Counted from the first letter of the stretch, positions 16,351 through 24,761 are shown. The stretch is 64,000 bases of DNA from RHKX01 sp046330415 (GCA_046330415.1 JAXLSW010000010.1:62001-126000), one strand, 5' to 3'. Made by a program: numbers and translations. Notes: generated by a model from the sequence alone, not told the origin.

Positions 16351-16399
16351 GCGGGCGCGCCTAGCGCCATGCCGGCCCGCGTGCCGCGCGCCGCGCGCA

Positions 16400-16421
16400 C
16401 CCCACCCCTGGCGGGGTGGGG
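16400..16421. terminator. Strong GC hairpin after the ahbAB-like gene
   Basis: A perfect 9-bp stem CCCCACCCC / GGGGTGGGG with a TGGC loop. It lies 50 bases after the stop codon at 16350 and has no T run, so it is either a GC-type terminator or a processing hairpin. The rest of the 16351-16488 gap shows no coding frame. Confidence 0.5.
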
Positions 16422-16488
16422 GTGGGATCCGGAGGGCGCCGAACTGAGGGCCGCGGGCTCGTGAACCCCGCGCAGGGACGAATCAACG

Positions 16489-16535
16489 CCGAGATGCAAC
16501 AAACGGCCGCATATGTCCCGGAACTTGCATCTCGG
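16489..16535. repeat. Nested hairpin repeat, GAGATGCAA family, copy 1
   Basis: Outer arms CCGAGATGCAA and TTGCATCTCGG (11 bp, perfect) enclose 25 bases with a TGTCCCG half of the inner arm. Related copies lie at 34728-34773 and 38449-38493. This copy sits in the leader of hemL and ends exactly where a possible GTG start (16535) begins. Confidence 0.85.
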
Positions 16536-16570
16536 TGCAGATCTCGGAAGCACCTCATCGGGTTCGGGCC

Positions 16571-17857
16571 TTGAGCCAAGCTCGCTCAGCACAGCTCTAC
16601 GCCGAGGCAGTCGGCCTCATGCCCGGCGGCGTCAACTCGCCGGTCCGGGCGATGGGCTCGATCGGGCGCGATCCGATCTTCATCGAGAGCGCCTCCGGCC
16701 ACACGGTCACCGACGTCGACGGCAACACCTACGTCGACTGGGTCTGCTCCTGGGGTCCGCTGATCCTCGGCCACGCCGAGCCGAGCGTCATCGAGGCGGT
16801 CACCGAGGCCGCCGCGCGGGGAACGTCCTACGGCGCCGCGACCGAGGGTGAGGTCCGCCTCGCCGCCGAGGTCGCCGATCGCTTCGACTCCGTCGAGATG
16901 GTCCGGATGGTCTCCTCCGGGACCGAGGCGGGGATGAGCGCCATCCGCCTCGCCCGCGCCGCGACGGGTCGCGAGCGCCTGATCAAGTTCGCCGGCGCCT
17001 ACCACGGGCACTCCGACGGCCTGCTCGCCGACGCCGGCTCCGGCCTCGCAACCCAGGGGATCCCGGCGAGCCCCGGCGTTCCCCGCGCCGCCGCGGAGGC
17101 GACGGTGATCGTCCCCTGGAACGACCGCGTCGCCGTCGAGCAGGCGGTCGACGTCCACGAGCCCGCGGCCATCCTCTGCGAGCCGATCCCGGCGAACATG
17201 GGCGTCGTCCCGCCCACGGATGGCTTCCTCGAGTTCCTCCGCGAGCTCGCCGACCGGCACGGGGCGCTGCTCGTCTGCGACGAGGTGATCTCCGGCTTCC
17301 GGGTCGCCCGCGGCGGCGCCCAGGAGCTGCTCGGCGTCCGCGCCGACCTGACGGTCATGGGCAAGGTGATCGGCGGTGGCCTCCCCGCCGCGGCCTACGG
17401 CGGCTCGCGCGAGCTGATGGAGCGGATCGCGCCGAGCGGCGACGTCTACCAGGCGGGGACGCTCTCGGGCAACCCGCTGGCGGTCGCCGCCGGCCTCGCC
17501 ACCCTGGCCCGCCTCGACGGTCCCGCCTACGCGCGGCTCGCCGAGCTGACCGCCCGGCTCGAGGGCGCGATGCAGGCCGCGATCGACGACGCGGAGGTGA
17601 GCGAGCGGGTCAGCATCGCCGCCGCCCCGGGGCTCCTCACCCTCTTCTTCGCACCGCAGCCCCCGCACGACTTCGAGTCGGCCAAGGCGTGCGACCTCGC
17701 CGCCTACGGCGCCTTCTGCCGGGCGATGCTCGAGCGCGGCGTCTACCCGCCGCCGTCGCAGTTCGAGGCCTGGTTCGTCTCCCTCGCCCACGACGAAGCG
17801 GCGATCGAGCGCACGGCGGAAGCGGCGGCGGACTCGCTGCGCATCGCCCTCGGCTGA
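16571..17857 (+). CDS. hemL: Glutamate-1-semialdehyde 2,1-aminomutase
   Basis: A PLP enzyme that converts glutamate-1-semialdehyde into 5-aminolevulinate, the substrate of HemB; this shows use of the C5 pathway. Motifs: GGVNSPVRAM at the N-terminus, DWVCSWGPLILGHAEP, YHGHSDG, VCDEVISGFR, and the PLP lysine in VMGKVIGGGLPA. The product has about 428 residues, normal for the family. TTG 16571 is chosen because it gives SQARSAQLYAEAVGLMPGG, the usual family start; GTG 16535 would add residues encoded by the upstream repeat. The repeat in the leader may affect expression. Confidence 0.96.
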   Translation: MSQARSAQLYAEAVGLMPGGVNSPVRAMGSIGRDPIFIESASGHTVTDVDGNTYVDWVCSWGPLILGHAEPSVIEAVTEAAARGTSYGAATEGEVRLAAEVADRFDSVEMVRMVSSGTEAGMSAIRLARAATGRERLIKFAGAYHGHSDGLLADAGSGLATQGIPASPGVPRAAAEATVIVPWNDRVAVEQAVDVHEPAAILCEPIPANMGVVPPTDGFLEFLRELADRHGALLVCDEVISGFRVARGGAQELLGVRADLTVMGKVIGGGLPAAAYGGSRELMERIAPSGDVYQAGTLSGNPLAVAAGLATLARLDGPAYARLAELTARLEGAMQAAIDDAEVSERVSIAAAPGLLTLFFAPQPPHDFESAKACDLAAYGAFCRAMLERGVYPPPSQFEAWFVSLAHDEAAIERTAEAAADSLRIALG

Positions 17858-17910
17858 GCCGCCGGTCCGCCCCTCCTACCTCCGAGCGACCCGGCCCGCT
17901 CGTCGGGTGC

Positions 17911-17959
17911 GTCGAGAGGAGAGAACACCGCGGATATCGCGGTCAAGTCTCTCCTCGAC
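17911..17959. repeat. Nested hairpin between hemL and the ferritin-like genes
   Basis: The outer arms GTCGAGAGGAGAGA and TCTCTCCTCGAC pair with one bulge and enclose a perfect inner stem ACCGCG / CGCGGT around GATAT. The same outer-spacer-inner design occurs in the other repeat families here. A further imperfect pair (CGCTCGTT near 18033 and AACGAGCG near 18058) follows. Either could end hemL transcription or act in the leader of the next gene. Confidence 0.6.
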
Positions 17960-18094
17960 GGCCGTCGCCGCCATTCGGGCCCCGGACACGCGTCCCCCCG
18001 TCCAAGAGGCCTCGGTGATCGGGTTCGCCCCCGCGCTCGTTGGAAGAGGGGCCAATCAAACGAGCGGGTGCACGTCACCCCCAAGGAGGCAGGA

Positions 18095-18805
18095 ATGGGA
18101 CTACCGGATACACCGGAGCGCGATCCCGCGCGCAGAAGTGCGTTGGAGCGCCTGCGAGAGGACCCGGTTTCGCGCCGGAAGTTCGTCGCCGCGACGGGCA
18201 TGGGCGGGGCACTGGCCGTGTTCCTGGCCGCCTGCGGCAGCGACGACAGCACGACGGGAACGACGATGACCGGAGGCACCGACACAGACATGAGCTCCGG
18301 CGCCGACACGAGCGGCACCGAGCAGTTCGGCGAGGGTGACCTCGGGATCGTCAACTACGCGCTGACGCTCGAGTACCTCGAGGCCGCCTTCTACGAGGAG
18401 GTCGCCGGGATGGGGGTCTTCAAGGGCGCCGAGCTGGCGTTGCTGAAGGAGTTCGGCGCCAACGAGAGCGCTCACGTCAAGGCGCTCGAGCAGACGGCGA
18501 ACAAGCTCGGCAAGGCCGCGCCGAAGCCGAAGACCGAGTTCCCGCTCGCCGATGACGCCGACTCGATCGCGACGCTCGCGGCGAAGGTCGAGAACATCGG
18601 CGCCGCCGCCTATCTCGGGCAGGCGCCGCTGATCATGTCCGAGGAGGTCCTCGCGGCGGCGCTGTCGATCCACACGGTCGAGGCTCGCCATGCGGCGGTC
18701 CTCAACCTCCTGATCGGTGACCCGATCACGCCGGACGGCGCCTTCGCGGTGCCGATGAGCGCGGAGGAGGTCCTGCCGGAGGTGCAGGACTTCATCGTCT
18801 CCTGA
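18095..18805 (+). CDS. Tat-exported ferritin-like lipoprotein
   Basis: A 236-residue protein with a twin-arginine signal SRRKFVAATGMGG followed by a hydrophobic core and lipobox LAAC, so it is exported folded and probably lipid-anchored. The mature part is a ferritin-like four-helix domain of the Ferritin_2/DUF4439 sort: NYALTLEYLEAAFYEEV, then ANESAHVKALE, and VEARHAAVLNLLIG, giving the Glu and His residues of a possible di-iron site. ATG 18095 follows AAGGAGG at ideal distance. It stands next to a second such gene and close to the bc complex genes. Substrate unknown. Confidence 0.88.
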   Translation: MGLPDTPERDPARRSALERLREDPVSRRKFVAATGMGGALAVFLAACGSDDSTTGTTMTGGTDTDMSSGADTSGTEQFGEGDLGIVNYALTLEYLEAAFYEEVAGMGVFKGAELALLKEFGANESAHVKALEQTANKLGKAAPKPKTEFPLADDADSIATLAAKVENIGAAAYLGQAPLIMSEEVLAAALSIHTVEARHAAVLNLLIGDPITPDGAFAVPMSAEEVLPEVQDFIVS

Positions 18806-18843
18806 CCCGGGCCGACGAGCAGCAGAGCAGAAAGGTGCATCAG

Positions 18844-19509
18844 ATGAGTACGAACGAGATGAACGCGGCGAACGAGATCAATGCGACGCAGCCGGCCGGG
18901 GAGGTCCCGGTCGACTTCGAGCCGATCAGCCGGAGCGCGTTCCTGCTGAAGGGAGCCCTCGCGGCCGGAGCCGTCTACGGCACCGGCGCTGTGGCTCCGC
19001 TGGTCAGCAGGGCGTTCGCGCAGAGCGGCGGCGGCAGCGAGGGTGACATCGACATCCTCAACTTCGCGCTGACGCTCGAGTACCTCGAGGCGGACTTCTA
19101 CGACGTCGCCCAGAAGGAGCTGAAGCTGAGCGGCGACATGAAGAGCTTCGCCGAGGAGGTGGGCGAGAACGAGCAGGACCACGTCGACGCCCTCAGCGAC
19201 GCGATCACCCAGATGGGCGGTAAGCCCGTCGCGAAGCCGAAGTTCACGTTCCCGCTGAAGGACGAGAAGTCGTTCACGGATCTCGCGGTGACGTTCGAGG
19301 ACACCGGCGTCAGCGCCTACAACGGCGCCGGGCCGATGATCGAGTCGAAGGAGCTGCTGGGGACCGCCGGCAGCATCGTCCAGGTCGAAGGCCGTCACGC
19401 CGGGGCGATCCGCTACATGGCCGGGATGTCCCCGGTGGTGTCGGCGTTCGACGAGACGCTGGACATGGACGCGGTGCTGAAGGCGGTGCAGCCCTTCATC
19501 CAGTCCTAG
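18844..19509 (+). CDS. Exported ferritin-like protein, paralog of upstream gene
   Basis: A 221-residue paralog of the previous gene with the same ferritin-like core: NFALTLEYLEADFYDVA, ENEQDHVDALSDAI and VEGRHAGAIRYMAG. The signal peptide has SRSAFLLKGALAAGAVYGTG and ends AFAQ; the twin arginine is reduced to a single Arg (SRS), so export may be by Tat with a weak signal or by Sec, and there is no lipobox. AGAAAGG before ATG 18844 sets the start. Together the two could store or oxidise iron outside the membrane, but no activity is proven for this family. Confidence 0.87.
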   Translation: MSTNEMNAANEINATQPAGEVPVDFEPISRSAFLLKGALAAGAVYGTGAVAPLVSRAFAQSGGGSEGDIDILNFALTLEYLEADFYDVAQKELKLSGDMKSFAEEVGENEQDHVDALSDAITQMGGKPVAKPKFTFPLKDEKSFTDLAVTFEDTGVSAYNGAGPMIESKELLGTAGSIVQVEGRHAGAIRYMAGMSPVVSAFDETLDMDAVLKAVQPFIQS

Positions 19510-19533
19510 GCGACCCCCAGGCGATGAGCGCAA

Positions 19534-19567
19534 GAGCCGGGCCCGCGGCGGCGGGCGGGTCCGGCTC
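19534..19567. terminator. Hairpin after the ferritin-like genes
   Basis: GAGCCGGGCCCGC pairs with GCGGGTCCGGCTC with one G-U wobble around a short G-rich loop, 25 bases after the stop of the second ferritin-like gene and 20 before the next start. There is no T run, so it is a likely GC-only terminator. Confidence 0.5.
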
Positions 19568-19587
19568 GATCTATCCTCATCGCCGCG

Positions 19588-20199
19588 ATGAGCTCCGCGA
19601 TGACGACCCCATCCGCCCCCGCCGAGGCGCTCCGCGTCCTCGCGGCCGAGCTGCGCGAGGAGGGTCCGGAGGTCGCGGGGCGGGTCGTCGACCCGACGAC
19701 CGAACCGGTGCTCGGGGAGCTCGTCGCCTCGGGCCCCCGTTGCGCCCACGCCCGCGCCGAGTACGCGGTGGTGATCGAGTCGATCCGCGAGGGCTTCCTG
19801 CTCCACTACGGCGAGCCGCGCCTGCTGCGCAGCGACGACCCCGACCTCTGCCTCCTCGTCGGCGACCACCTCTACGCCCGCGGGATCGAGCGCCTCGTCC
19901 ACCTCCAGGACCTGCTCGCAGTCCACGAGCTCTCCGACCTGATCTCCCTCAGCGCCCAGCTCGACGCCGCCGCCGAGGACACCACCAGAGCGGCCGGTGT
20001 GCTCTGGGTCGCGGCCTGCGTCGCGATCGCCACCGGCCCCAGCGAAGCGCACGAGAGCGGCAAGGCGGTCCTGCGGGAGTCGGGAGACCCGGAGCCGCTC
20101 TTGCGCAGCGCGCGGGCGGCCGCGGAGGAGGCGGGTCTGCCCGACGCCCTCAGCGGTGCGTTCGAGGCAGTAGAGTCCCCGGCCGCAGACCGTGGCTGA
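19588..20199 (+). CDS. Conserved helical protein upstream of the Rieske gene
   Basis: A 203-residue, mostly alpha-helical, acidic soluble protein with no signal peptide. The central part (YAVVIESIREGFLLHYGEPR ... LYARGIERLVHLQDLLAVHE) contains several His, Tyr and Arg residues that might be structural or metal-binding. Its stop overlaps the GTG start of the Rieske gene by 8 bases, so the two are translationally coupled, suggesting a role in assembly or regulation of the bc complex or of quinone metabolism. I do not recognise the family. Confidence 0.8.
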   Translation: MSSAMTTPSAPAEALRVLAAELREEGPEVAGRVVDPTTEPVLGELVASGPRCAHARAEYAVVIESIREGFLLHYGEPRLLRSDDPDLCLLVGDHLYARGIERLVHLQDLLAVHELSDLISLSAQLDAAAEDTTRAAGVLWVAACVAIATGPSEAHESGKAVLRESGDPEPLLRSARAAAEEAGLPDALSGAFEAVESPAADRG

Positions 20200-20899
20200 T
20201 TCAGGCACAGACACCAGCACCGTCGGAGGCGAGGGGCCGGCCGACGAACTCCCCGAGATGAAGCCAGTCGGCTACTTCGAGGGCGAGTCGATGACGCGCC
20301 GCAAGGTCTTCGCGGTCGCGGGTCAGGCGCTGGGCGGTGTCGCGGGCGCCGCGGTTGCGCTTCCGGCGATCGGTTTCGCGATCGCCCCGATCTTCGACAA
20401 GCCCGAGGAGGACTGGCAGGCCGTCGGCGAGGTCCAGGACTTCGTGCCCGACACGTACAAGGCCCGCGTGATCACGATCGTGCAGGGCATCGGCGAGGCC
20501 GGCAAGACCAGCGTCTACGTCCGCCAGGGCAGCCCCGACCTGCTTCTCAACGAGGCCACGGGCCAGCACGAGAGCGCCGATCAGTACATCGCGATCAGCA
20601 CCCGCTGCGCGCACCTCGGCTGCCCGGTCCGCTTCGTGCAGGCCGCCGGCAACTTCATCTGCCCCTGCCACGGCGGGGTCTACGGCTTCCAGGGTGAGGT
20701 CATCGGCGGACCGCCGGTGCGCCCGCTCGACCGCTTCCAGACGCGCGTCGTCGACGGGACCGTCGAGATCGGTCCCCGCTACAGCGTTACCTCCTCCCTC
20801 GAGCCGGTCCGGGCTCGCGACCCCGGCGAGTTCACCGGCGGCATCTGGGAGTTCCTCTACCCGCCCCGTCCCTCGACCGCGCCGCCGCCGTCCTCGTAG
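20192..20899 (+). CDS. qcrA: Rieske iron-sulfur subunit of the menaquinol:cytochrome c reductase
   Basis: A 235-residue bc-complex subunit that carries a [2Fe-2S] cluster and passes electrons from menaquinol to cytochrome c. The ligands are in CAHLGCPVRF and CPCHGGVYG, giving the C-x-H and C-x-x-H pairs plus the disulfide cysteines, followed by GGPPVRPL. The N-terminus has MTRRKVFAVAG and one hydrophobic segment, a Tat-type anchor, unlike the three-helix QcrA of Mycobacterium or Streptomyces. GTG 20192 overlaps the upstream gene. The cytochrome b genes follow at once. Confidence 0.96.
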   Translation: MADSGTDTSTVGGEGPADELPEMKPVGYFEGESMTRRKVFAVAGQALGGVAGAAVALPAIGFAIAPIFDKPEEDWQAVGEVQDFVPDTYKARVITIVQGIGEAGKTSVYVRQGSPDLLLNEATGQHESADQYIAISTRCAHLGCPVRFVQAAGNFICPCHGGVYGFQGEVIGGPPVRPLDRFQTRVVDGTVEIGPRYSVTSSLEPVRARDPGEFTGGIWEFLYPPRPSTAPPPSS

Positions 20900-20911
20900 G
20901 CAGGTTCCAGG

Positions 20912-21841
20912 ATGAGCAAGTTCGAGAAGCTGCTGCCCCCGCCGATGAGAAGGCCGTCGAAGCCCGGTCAGTCGAACGGGAACGGCAACGGGAACGGCGC
21001 AACCGCCCTCGACGAGGGCAAGCAGAACGGCGACCACAGCGCGCGCACCGACGATCCCGGCGGCCGCGCGCTGGACAAGGCCAAGGACGCCCCAGCGGAC
21101 CTGGTCGGCTGGGTCGACGAGCGGATGGGAGCCACGAGCTTCCTCACCGCGATGCTCATGCGCAAGGTCCCGAAGGGGACCAACTGGTTCTACACCCTGG
21201 GCTCGGCGACGATGTTCGCCTTCGTCGTGCAGGCGCTCACCGGCGTCTTCCTGGCGATGTACTACACGCCCTCACCGGTCGAGGCCTACGCCTCCATCAC
21301 CCACCTCACCAACGACGTCTTCCTCGGCGAGTTCGTCCGCGGCATGCACAAGTGGGGCGCCTCGGTGATGGTGATCCTCGTCTACGTCCACATGGGACGG
21401 ACCTTCTTCTTCGGGGCCTACAAGTACCCGCGTGAGCTCAACTGGGTGATCGGCGTCGTCCTCCTGATCCTGACGATGGTGATGGGCTTCACCGGCTACC
21501 TGCTGCCGTTCGACCAGCGCTCCTACTGGGCGACGATCGTCGGCGTCAACATCAACGGCACCGGCCCCATCGTCGGCCCCTACCTCTCCGACTTCCTCCG
21601 CGCCGGCCCCGAGTTCGGCGCCACCACGCTGTCGCGCTTCTACGCCATCCACATGCTGCTCGTGCCAGGCGCGATCATCGCCATGATCGGCGCCCACCTC
21701 TACCTGGTGGTCAAGCTCGGTACGACCGCGCCGCCGTGGCTGCGCGCTGACAGGAAGCCGAAGGAGGCCCGCGCCCGCGAGGTCGACTCGGTCTCCGAGG
21801 GCAACGGCGACATCACCAACGGATCGAACGGGTCAGCATGA
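20912..21841 (+). CDS. qcrB: Cytochrome b, N-terminal (b6-like) subunit
   Basis: A 309-residue membrane protein corresponding to the first four helices of cytochrome b. The haem ligands lie in MHKWGASVMVILVYVHMGRT (first pair) and FYAIHMLLVPGAIIAMIGAH (second pair). The motif GFTGYLLPFDQRSYWAT forms part of the quinol site. An extra hydrophilic N-terminus of about 90 residues, with an NGNGNGNG run, precedes the helices. The last four bases overlap the start of the next gene (ATGA), which encodes the remaining helices, so this is a split b6/subunit IV type cytochrome. Confidence 0.96.
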   Translation: MSKFEKLLPPPMRRPSKPGQSNGNGNGNGATALDEGKQNGDHSARTDDPGGRALDKAKDAPADLVGWVDERMGATSFLTAMLMRKVPKGTNWFYTLGSATMFAFVVQALTGVFLAMYYTPSPVEAYASITHLTNDVFLGEFVRGMHKWGASVMVILVYVHMGRTFFFGAYKYPRELNWVIGVVLLILTMVMGFTGYLLPFDQRSYWATIVGVNINGTGPIVGPYLSDFLRAGPEFGATTLSRFYAIHMLLVPGAIIAMIGAHLYLVVKLGTTAPPWLRADRKPKEARAREVDSVSEGNGDITNGSNGSA

Positions 21842-22692
21842 ATCGCCAGGAGAAGGAGCAGTACCTCCGCGAGTACGAGGTGATGAAGAAGAAGGGCAAG
21901 CCCTTCTTCCCGTACGCGATCATGAAGGACTCGGTGATGGCCGTCGTGGTCGTCGCCGTGATCATCGCCATGTCGCTGATCCTCGGCGCCGAGCAGGGGC
22001 CGAAGGCCGATCCGACGACCACCACCTACGTGCCGCGGCCCGAGTGGTACTTCTTCTTCCTGTTCGAGCTGCTGCGCGTCATCAAGCCGCCGTACCTCGT
22101 CCCGATCGCGACCATCGGCGTCCCGACGATCTGCATGGTCCTGCTCTTCCTGCTGCCGTTCTACGACCGCAACCCGCAGCGCAACCCGCTGAAGCGGCCG
22201 ATCGCCACCACCGCCGGCATCCTCACGATCGCCGCGATGGGGTTCCTCACCTACCTCGGCGCCGAGGCGGGCTCACCGACGGAGATCGAGATCGACGTCG
22301 CGCCCGAGTACGAGGCCGGCAAGCTCGTCGCCGCCGAGTCGGGCTGTCTTGCGTGCCACCAGTTCGAGCACAACGGCAACAACGGTCCCGGTCCGAAGCT
22401 GACCGAGGTCGGTAGCCGCTTGAATCCGGCGGCCATCTCGCGCTCGCTGCAGGTCGGCCCGGGGATCATGCCCTCCTACTCCGGCCTGATGGAGTCGGAC
22501 CCGGAGAAGTTCCGTGACCTCGTCCTGTTCCTCGGCTCCCTGACCGGCGATCAGGCGGCGGCGGCCTCAGACAATGCGGCCGCGGAGGAGGAGGGCGACG
22601 ACACGACCTCCGAGGACACCGGCAGTGGGTCCGAGGGCGCGATGGACGCCGAGGACAGCGAGTCGGGGAGCTCCGACTCATCCGGCGGCTGA
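21838..22692 (+). CDS. qcrC: Cytochrome b subunit IV fused to cytochrome c
   Basis: A 284-residue protein with three membrane helices carrying the Qo-site motif PEWYFFFLFELLR (about 65-77) and, after the last helix, a monohaem cytochrome c domain with CLACHQFEHNG and a likely axial Met in PGIMPSYSG. The same fusion is QcrC of Bacillus. Electrons from the Rieske centre can pass to the attached haem and on to an oxidase. The tail after about residue 235 is Ser/Glu/Asp-rich and probably disordered. It starts at ATG 21838, coupled to the cytochrome b gene. Confidence 0.95.
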   Translation: MNRQEKEQYLREYEVMKKKGKPFFPYAIMKDSVMAVVVVAVIIAMSLILGAEQGPKADPTTTTYVPRPEWYFFFLFELLRVIKPPYLVPIATIGVPTICMVLLFLLPFYDRNPQRNPLKRPIATTAGILTIAAMGFLTYLGAEAGSPTEIEIDVAPEYEAGKLVAAESGCLACHQFEHNGNNGPGPKLTEVGSRLNPAAISRSLQVGPGIMPSYSGLMESDPEKFRDLVLFLGSLTGDQAAAASDNAAAEEEGDDTTSEDTGSGSEGAMDAEDSESGSSDSSGG

Positions 22693-22726
22693 TCCCGTCG
22701 CCGGTAGCCCGAGGTTCGTCACGGCG

Positions 22727-23485
22727 ATGAGCGCCGAGGCCGAGGCCAAGCCCTCCCGCGAGTCGGATCAGTTCGCGGGCGAGGTCCGCGGCATGTTCGA
22801 CCGGATCGCGGGCGTCTACGACCTGATGAACTCGGCGATGACCGCCGGGATGCACCATCGCTGGCGCGAACGCGCCGTCGATGCCGCCGCGGTCGGCCCC
22901 GGCTCGGCCGCGCTCGACGTCTGCTGCGGCACCGGCGACCTGACGCTCGAGCTGGCCCGCCGGATCGGCCCCACCGGCCGGGTCGTCGGCTCCGATTTCT
23001 CCGAGGGCATGCTGGACGTCGCCCGCGGCAAGGACGCCGGACCCCGCGCCGCGAAGCCGATGTTCGAGTGGGGGGACGCGCTCGACCTCCCCTACGACAA
23101 CGCGAGCTTCGACGCGGTCACCGTCGGCTTCGGCGTCCGCAACCTCGAGCGGCTCGACCGCGGGATCGCCGAGATGACCAGGGTGCTGCGGCCCGGAGGC
23201 AGGCTCGTGATCCTCGAGATCACGCAGCCGCAGCGGCCGCCGCTGTCGACGTTCTTCTCGCTCTGGTTCGACCGGATCGTGCCCCTGATCGGCACCGTGG
23301 CCGGCGATCGCGACGCCTACAGCTACCTGCCCGAGTCGGTCAAGCGGTTCCCGCCCCCCGACGGGCTCGCGGCGCTGATGGACGGCGCCGGGCTCGAGGG
23401 CATCCGCTGGACGATCCTCGCCGGGGGGATCATCGCGATCCACTCCGGCACCAGGCCGGGCGGCGAGGCGGCGGCGCGATCGTGA
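22727..23485 (+). CDS. menG: Demethylmenaquinone methyltransferase (UbiE/MenG family)
   Basis: A 252-residue SAM-dependent methyltransferase that performs the last step of menaquinone synthesis. The SAM site is LDVCCGTGDLTLELARR (about 58-74). Family motifs are VYDLMNSAMTAGMHHRWR, VTVGFGVRNLERLDRG and LEITQPQRPPL, the last being typical of UbiE/COQ5. ATG 22727 gives a normal length. The stop overlaps the GTG of the polyprenyl synthase (GTGA), and the genes for the quinol-oxidising bc complex lie just upstream, so this operon makes and uses menaquinone. Confidence 0.96.
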   Translation: MSAEAEAKPSRESDQFAGEVRGMFDRIAGVYDLMNSAMTAGMHHRWRERAVDAAAVGPGSAALDVCCGTGDLTLELARRIGPTGRVVGSDFSEGMLDVARGKDAGPRAAKPMFEWGDALDLPYDNASFDAVTVGFGVRNLERLDRGIAEMTRVLRPGGRLVILEITQPQRPPLSTFFSLWFDRIVPLIGTVAGDRDAYSYLPESVKRFPPPDGLAALMDGAGLEGIRWTILAGGIIAIHSGTRPGGEAAARS

Positions 23486-24474
23486 GCCGCTCGGCGGCTC
23501 CCGAGCCCGTCACCGAGGTCATCGACCGCGCCTCGGGGTGGCTGCCCGCGCGGATGACCGAGGTCGAGCGCAGGCTCGAGTCGCTCGTCGGCAACTGGGG
23601 GCCGCGGCTGAGCGACGACGCCGGCTCCACGCTCTCGGCCGGCGGTAAGCGGATGCGGCCGCTGCTCGTCCTGCTCTGCGCCGGGCCGGGGGCGGGGCGC
23701 GAGGCGATCCGCGCGGCCACCGCGATCGAGCTCGTCCACATGGCGACCCTCGTCCACGACGACATCCTCGACTCGGCGCCGCTGCGGCGCGGGGTGCCGA
23801 CCGTCGTCGCCCGCTCCGGCCGCGATCGCGCCGTCGCCACCGGCGACCTGCTGTTCTCCCGCGCCTTCGCGGAGTTGGCGGCGGTCGCCGACGATCCGAC
23901 GGCGCGCCGTCAGGTGCAGCTCCTCGCGGCAGCCTCGGTCGCGCTCGCCCGCGGCGAGCTCGCCCAGCGTCACGACGCCTTCGACACCCGGATCACCGTC
24001 GAGCGCTACGCGCACCGCTGCAAGCTCAAGACCGCGGCGCTGTTCGAGTGCGCGTGCACCATCGGCGCCACCCGCCCGGCCGCCGCCGAGCAGGCGCTGC
24101 TCGCCTTCGGCCGCGAGATCGGCCTCGCCTTCCAGATCCTCGACGACGTCCTCGACGTTCTCGGCCCGCCCGAGCGGACCGGCAAGGCCCGCGGCACCGA
24201 TCTCCTCGACGGCACCGTGACGCTGCCGTTCATCCTCGCCACCGAACGGGACCCGGGACTCGTCGATCTCGACCTTCGCGTGCTCGAGGTCGGGGAGGCC
24301 GCGGTCGTCTGCGACCGGATCGCCGCCACCGGGGCCGCCGAGAGCGCGCGCGAGGACGCGCGCGCTCGCGTCGAGCGGGCGAAGGCGACGCTCGCGGCCG
24401 CCGCCGACGTCACCCCGCAGGAGCTGGAGCTCCTGCACCTGGTCGCCGACGGGGTCGTCGAGCGCTACTCGTAG
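23482..24474 (+). CDS. Polyprenyl diphosphate synthase (menaquinone side chain)
   Basis: A 330-residue trans-isoprenyl diphosphate synthase. It has the first Asp-rich motif VHDDILDSAPLRRG, the GGKRMRP substrate motif near the N-terminus, LKTAALFE, and the second Asp-rich motif FQILDDVLDV. These mark a chain elongator of the heptaprenyl/octaprenyl type; chain length cannot be read by eye. GTG 23482 overlaps the menG stop by four bases. The neighbourhood argues that it makes the menaquinone tail. Confidence 0.94.
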   Translation: MSRSAAPEPVTEVIDRASGWLPARMTEVERRLESLVGNWGPRLSDDAGSTLSAGGKRMRPLLVLLCAGPGAGREAIRAATAIELVHMATLVHDDILDSAPLRRGVPTVVARSGRDRAVATGDLLFSRAFAELAAVADDPTARRQVQLLAAASVALARGELAQRHDAFDTRITVERYAHRCKLKTAALFECACTIGATRPAAAEQALLAFGREIGLAFQILDDVLDVLGPPERTGKARGTDLLDGTVTLPFILATERDPGLVDLDLRVLEVGEAAVVCDRIAATGAAESAREDARARVERAKATLAAAADVTPQELELLHLVADGVVERYS

Positions 24475-24528
24475 CGAGGGGTTGGCGCGGTCCACGCGCC
24501 CCACGCCCGGCCGACCGGCCGAAACCCT

Positions 24529-24574
24529 CGAACGTACGTCGTTGGGCGCTATGAGCACCCATTCCGTACGTTCG
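24529..24574. repeat. Nested palindrome, CGAACGTACG type
   Basis: Outer arms CGAACGTACG / CGTACGTTCG (10 bp, perfect) enclose inner arms GGGCGCT / AGCACCC (one mismatch) around ATG. Only one copy is seen. It lies in the gene-free stretch 24475-24761, between two genes that converge on it, and may act as a bidirectional terminator or be a member of the small-palindrome class. Confidence 0.6.
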
Positions 24575-24616
24575 GCGGGTGGGGCGAGGCTTCATCGCGC
24601 GACCCGCGCCAAGCAA

Positions 24617-24651
24617 TCGCAATCGCAAGTCCCTGAGACCAGCGATTGCGA
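24617..24651. repeat. Hairpin repeat, TCGCAATCGC family, copy 2
   Basis: Left arm TCGCAATCGCAAGTC and right arm GACCAGCGATTGCGA pair except at two inner positions. It matches copy 1 at 8064-8098 in the outer arm and spacing. It sits between convergent genes; the remaining bases to 24761 contain no frame I can support. Confidence 0.7.
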
Positions 24652-24761
24652 GGGGATGGAGCGGCCGGCGCTCACCAAGACCCCCGGCCCAACCTCCCTT
24701 CGGCGCCCCGCGCCTGAAGCAGAGCCGCCCACCGAAGCGACGGTGGGCGCCGGGAGAGGAG

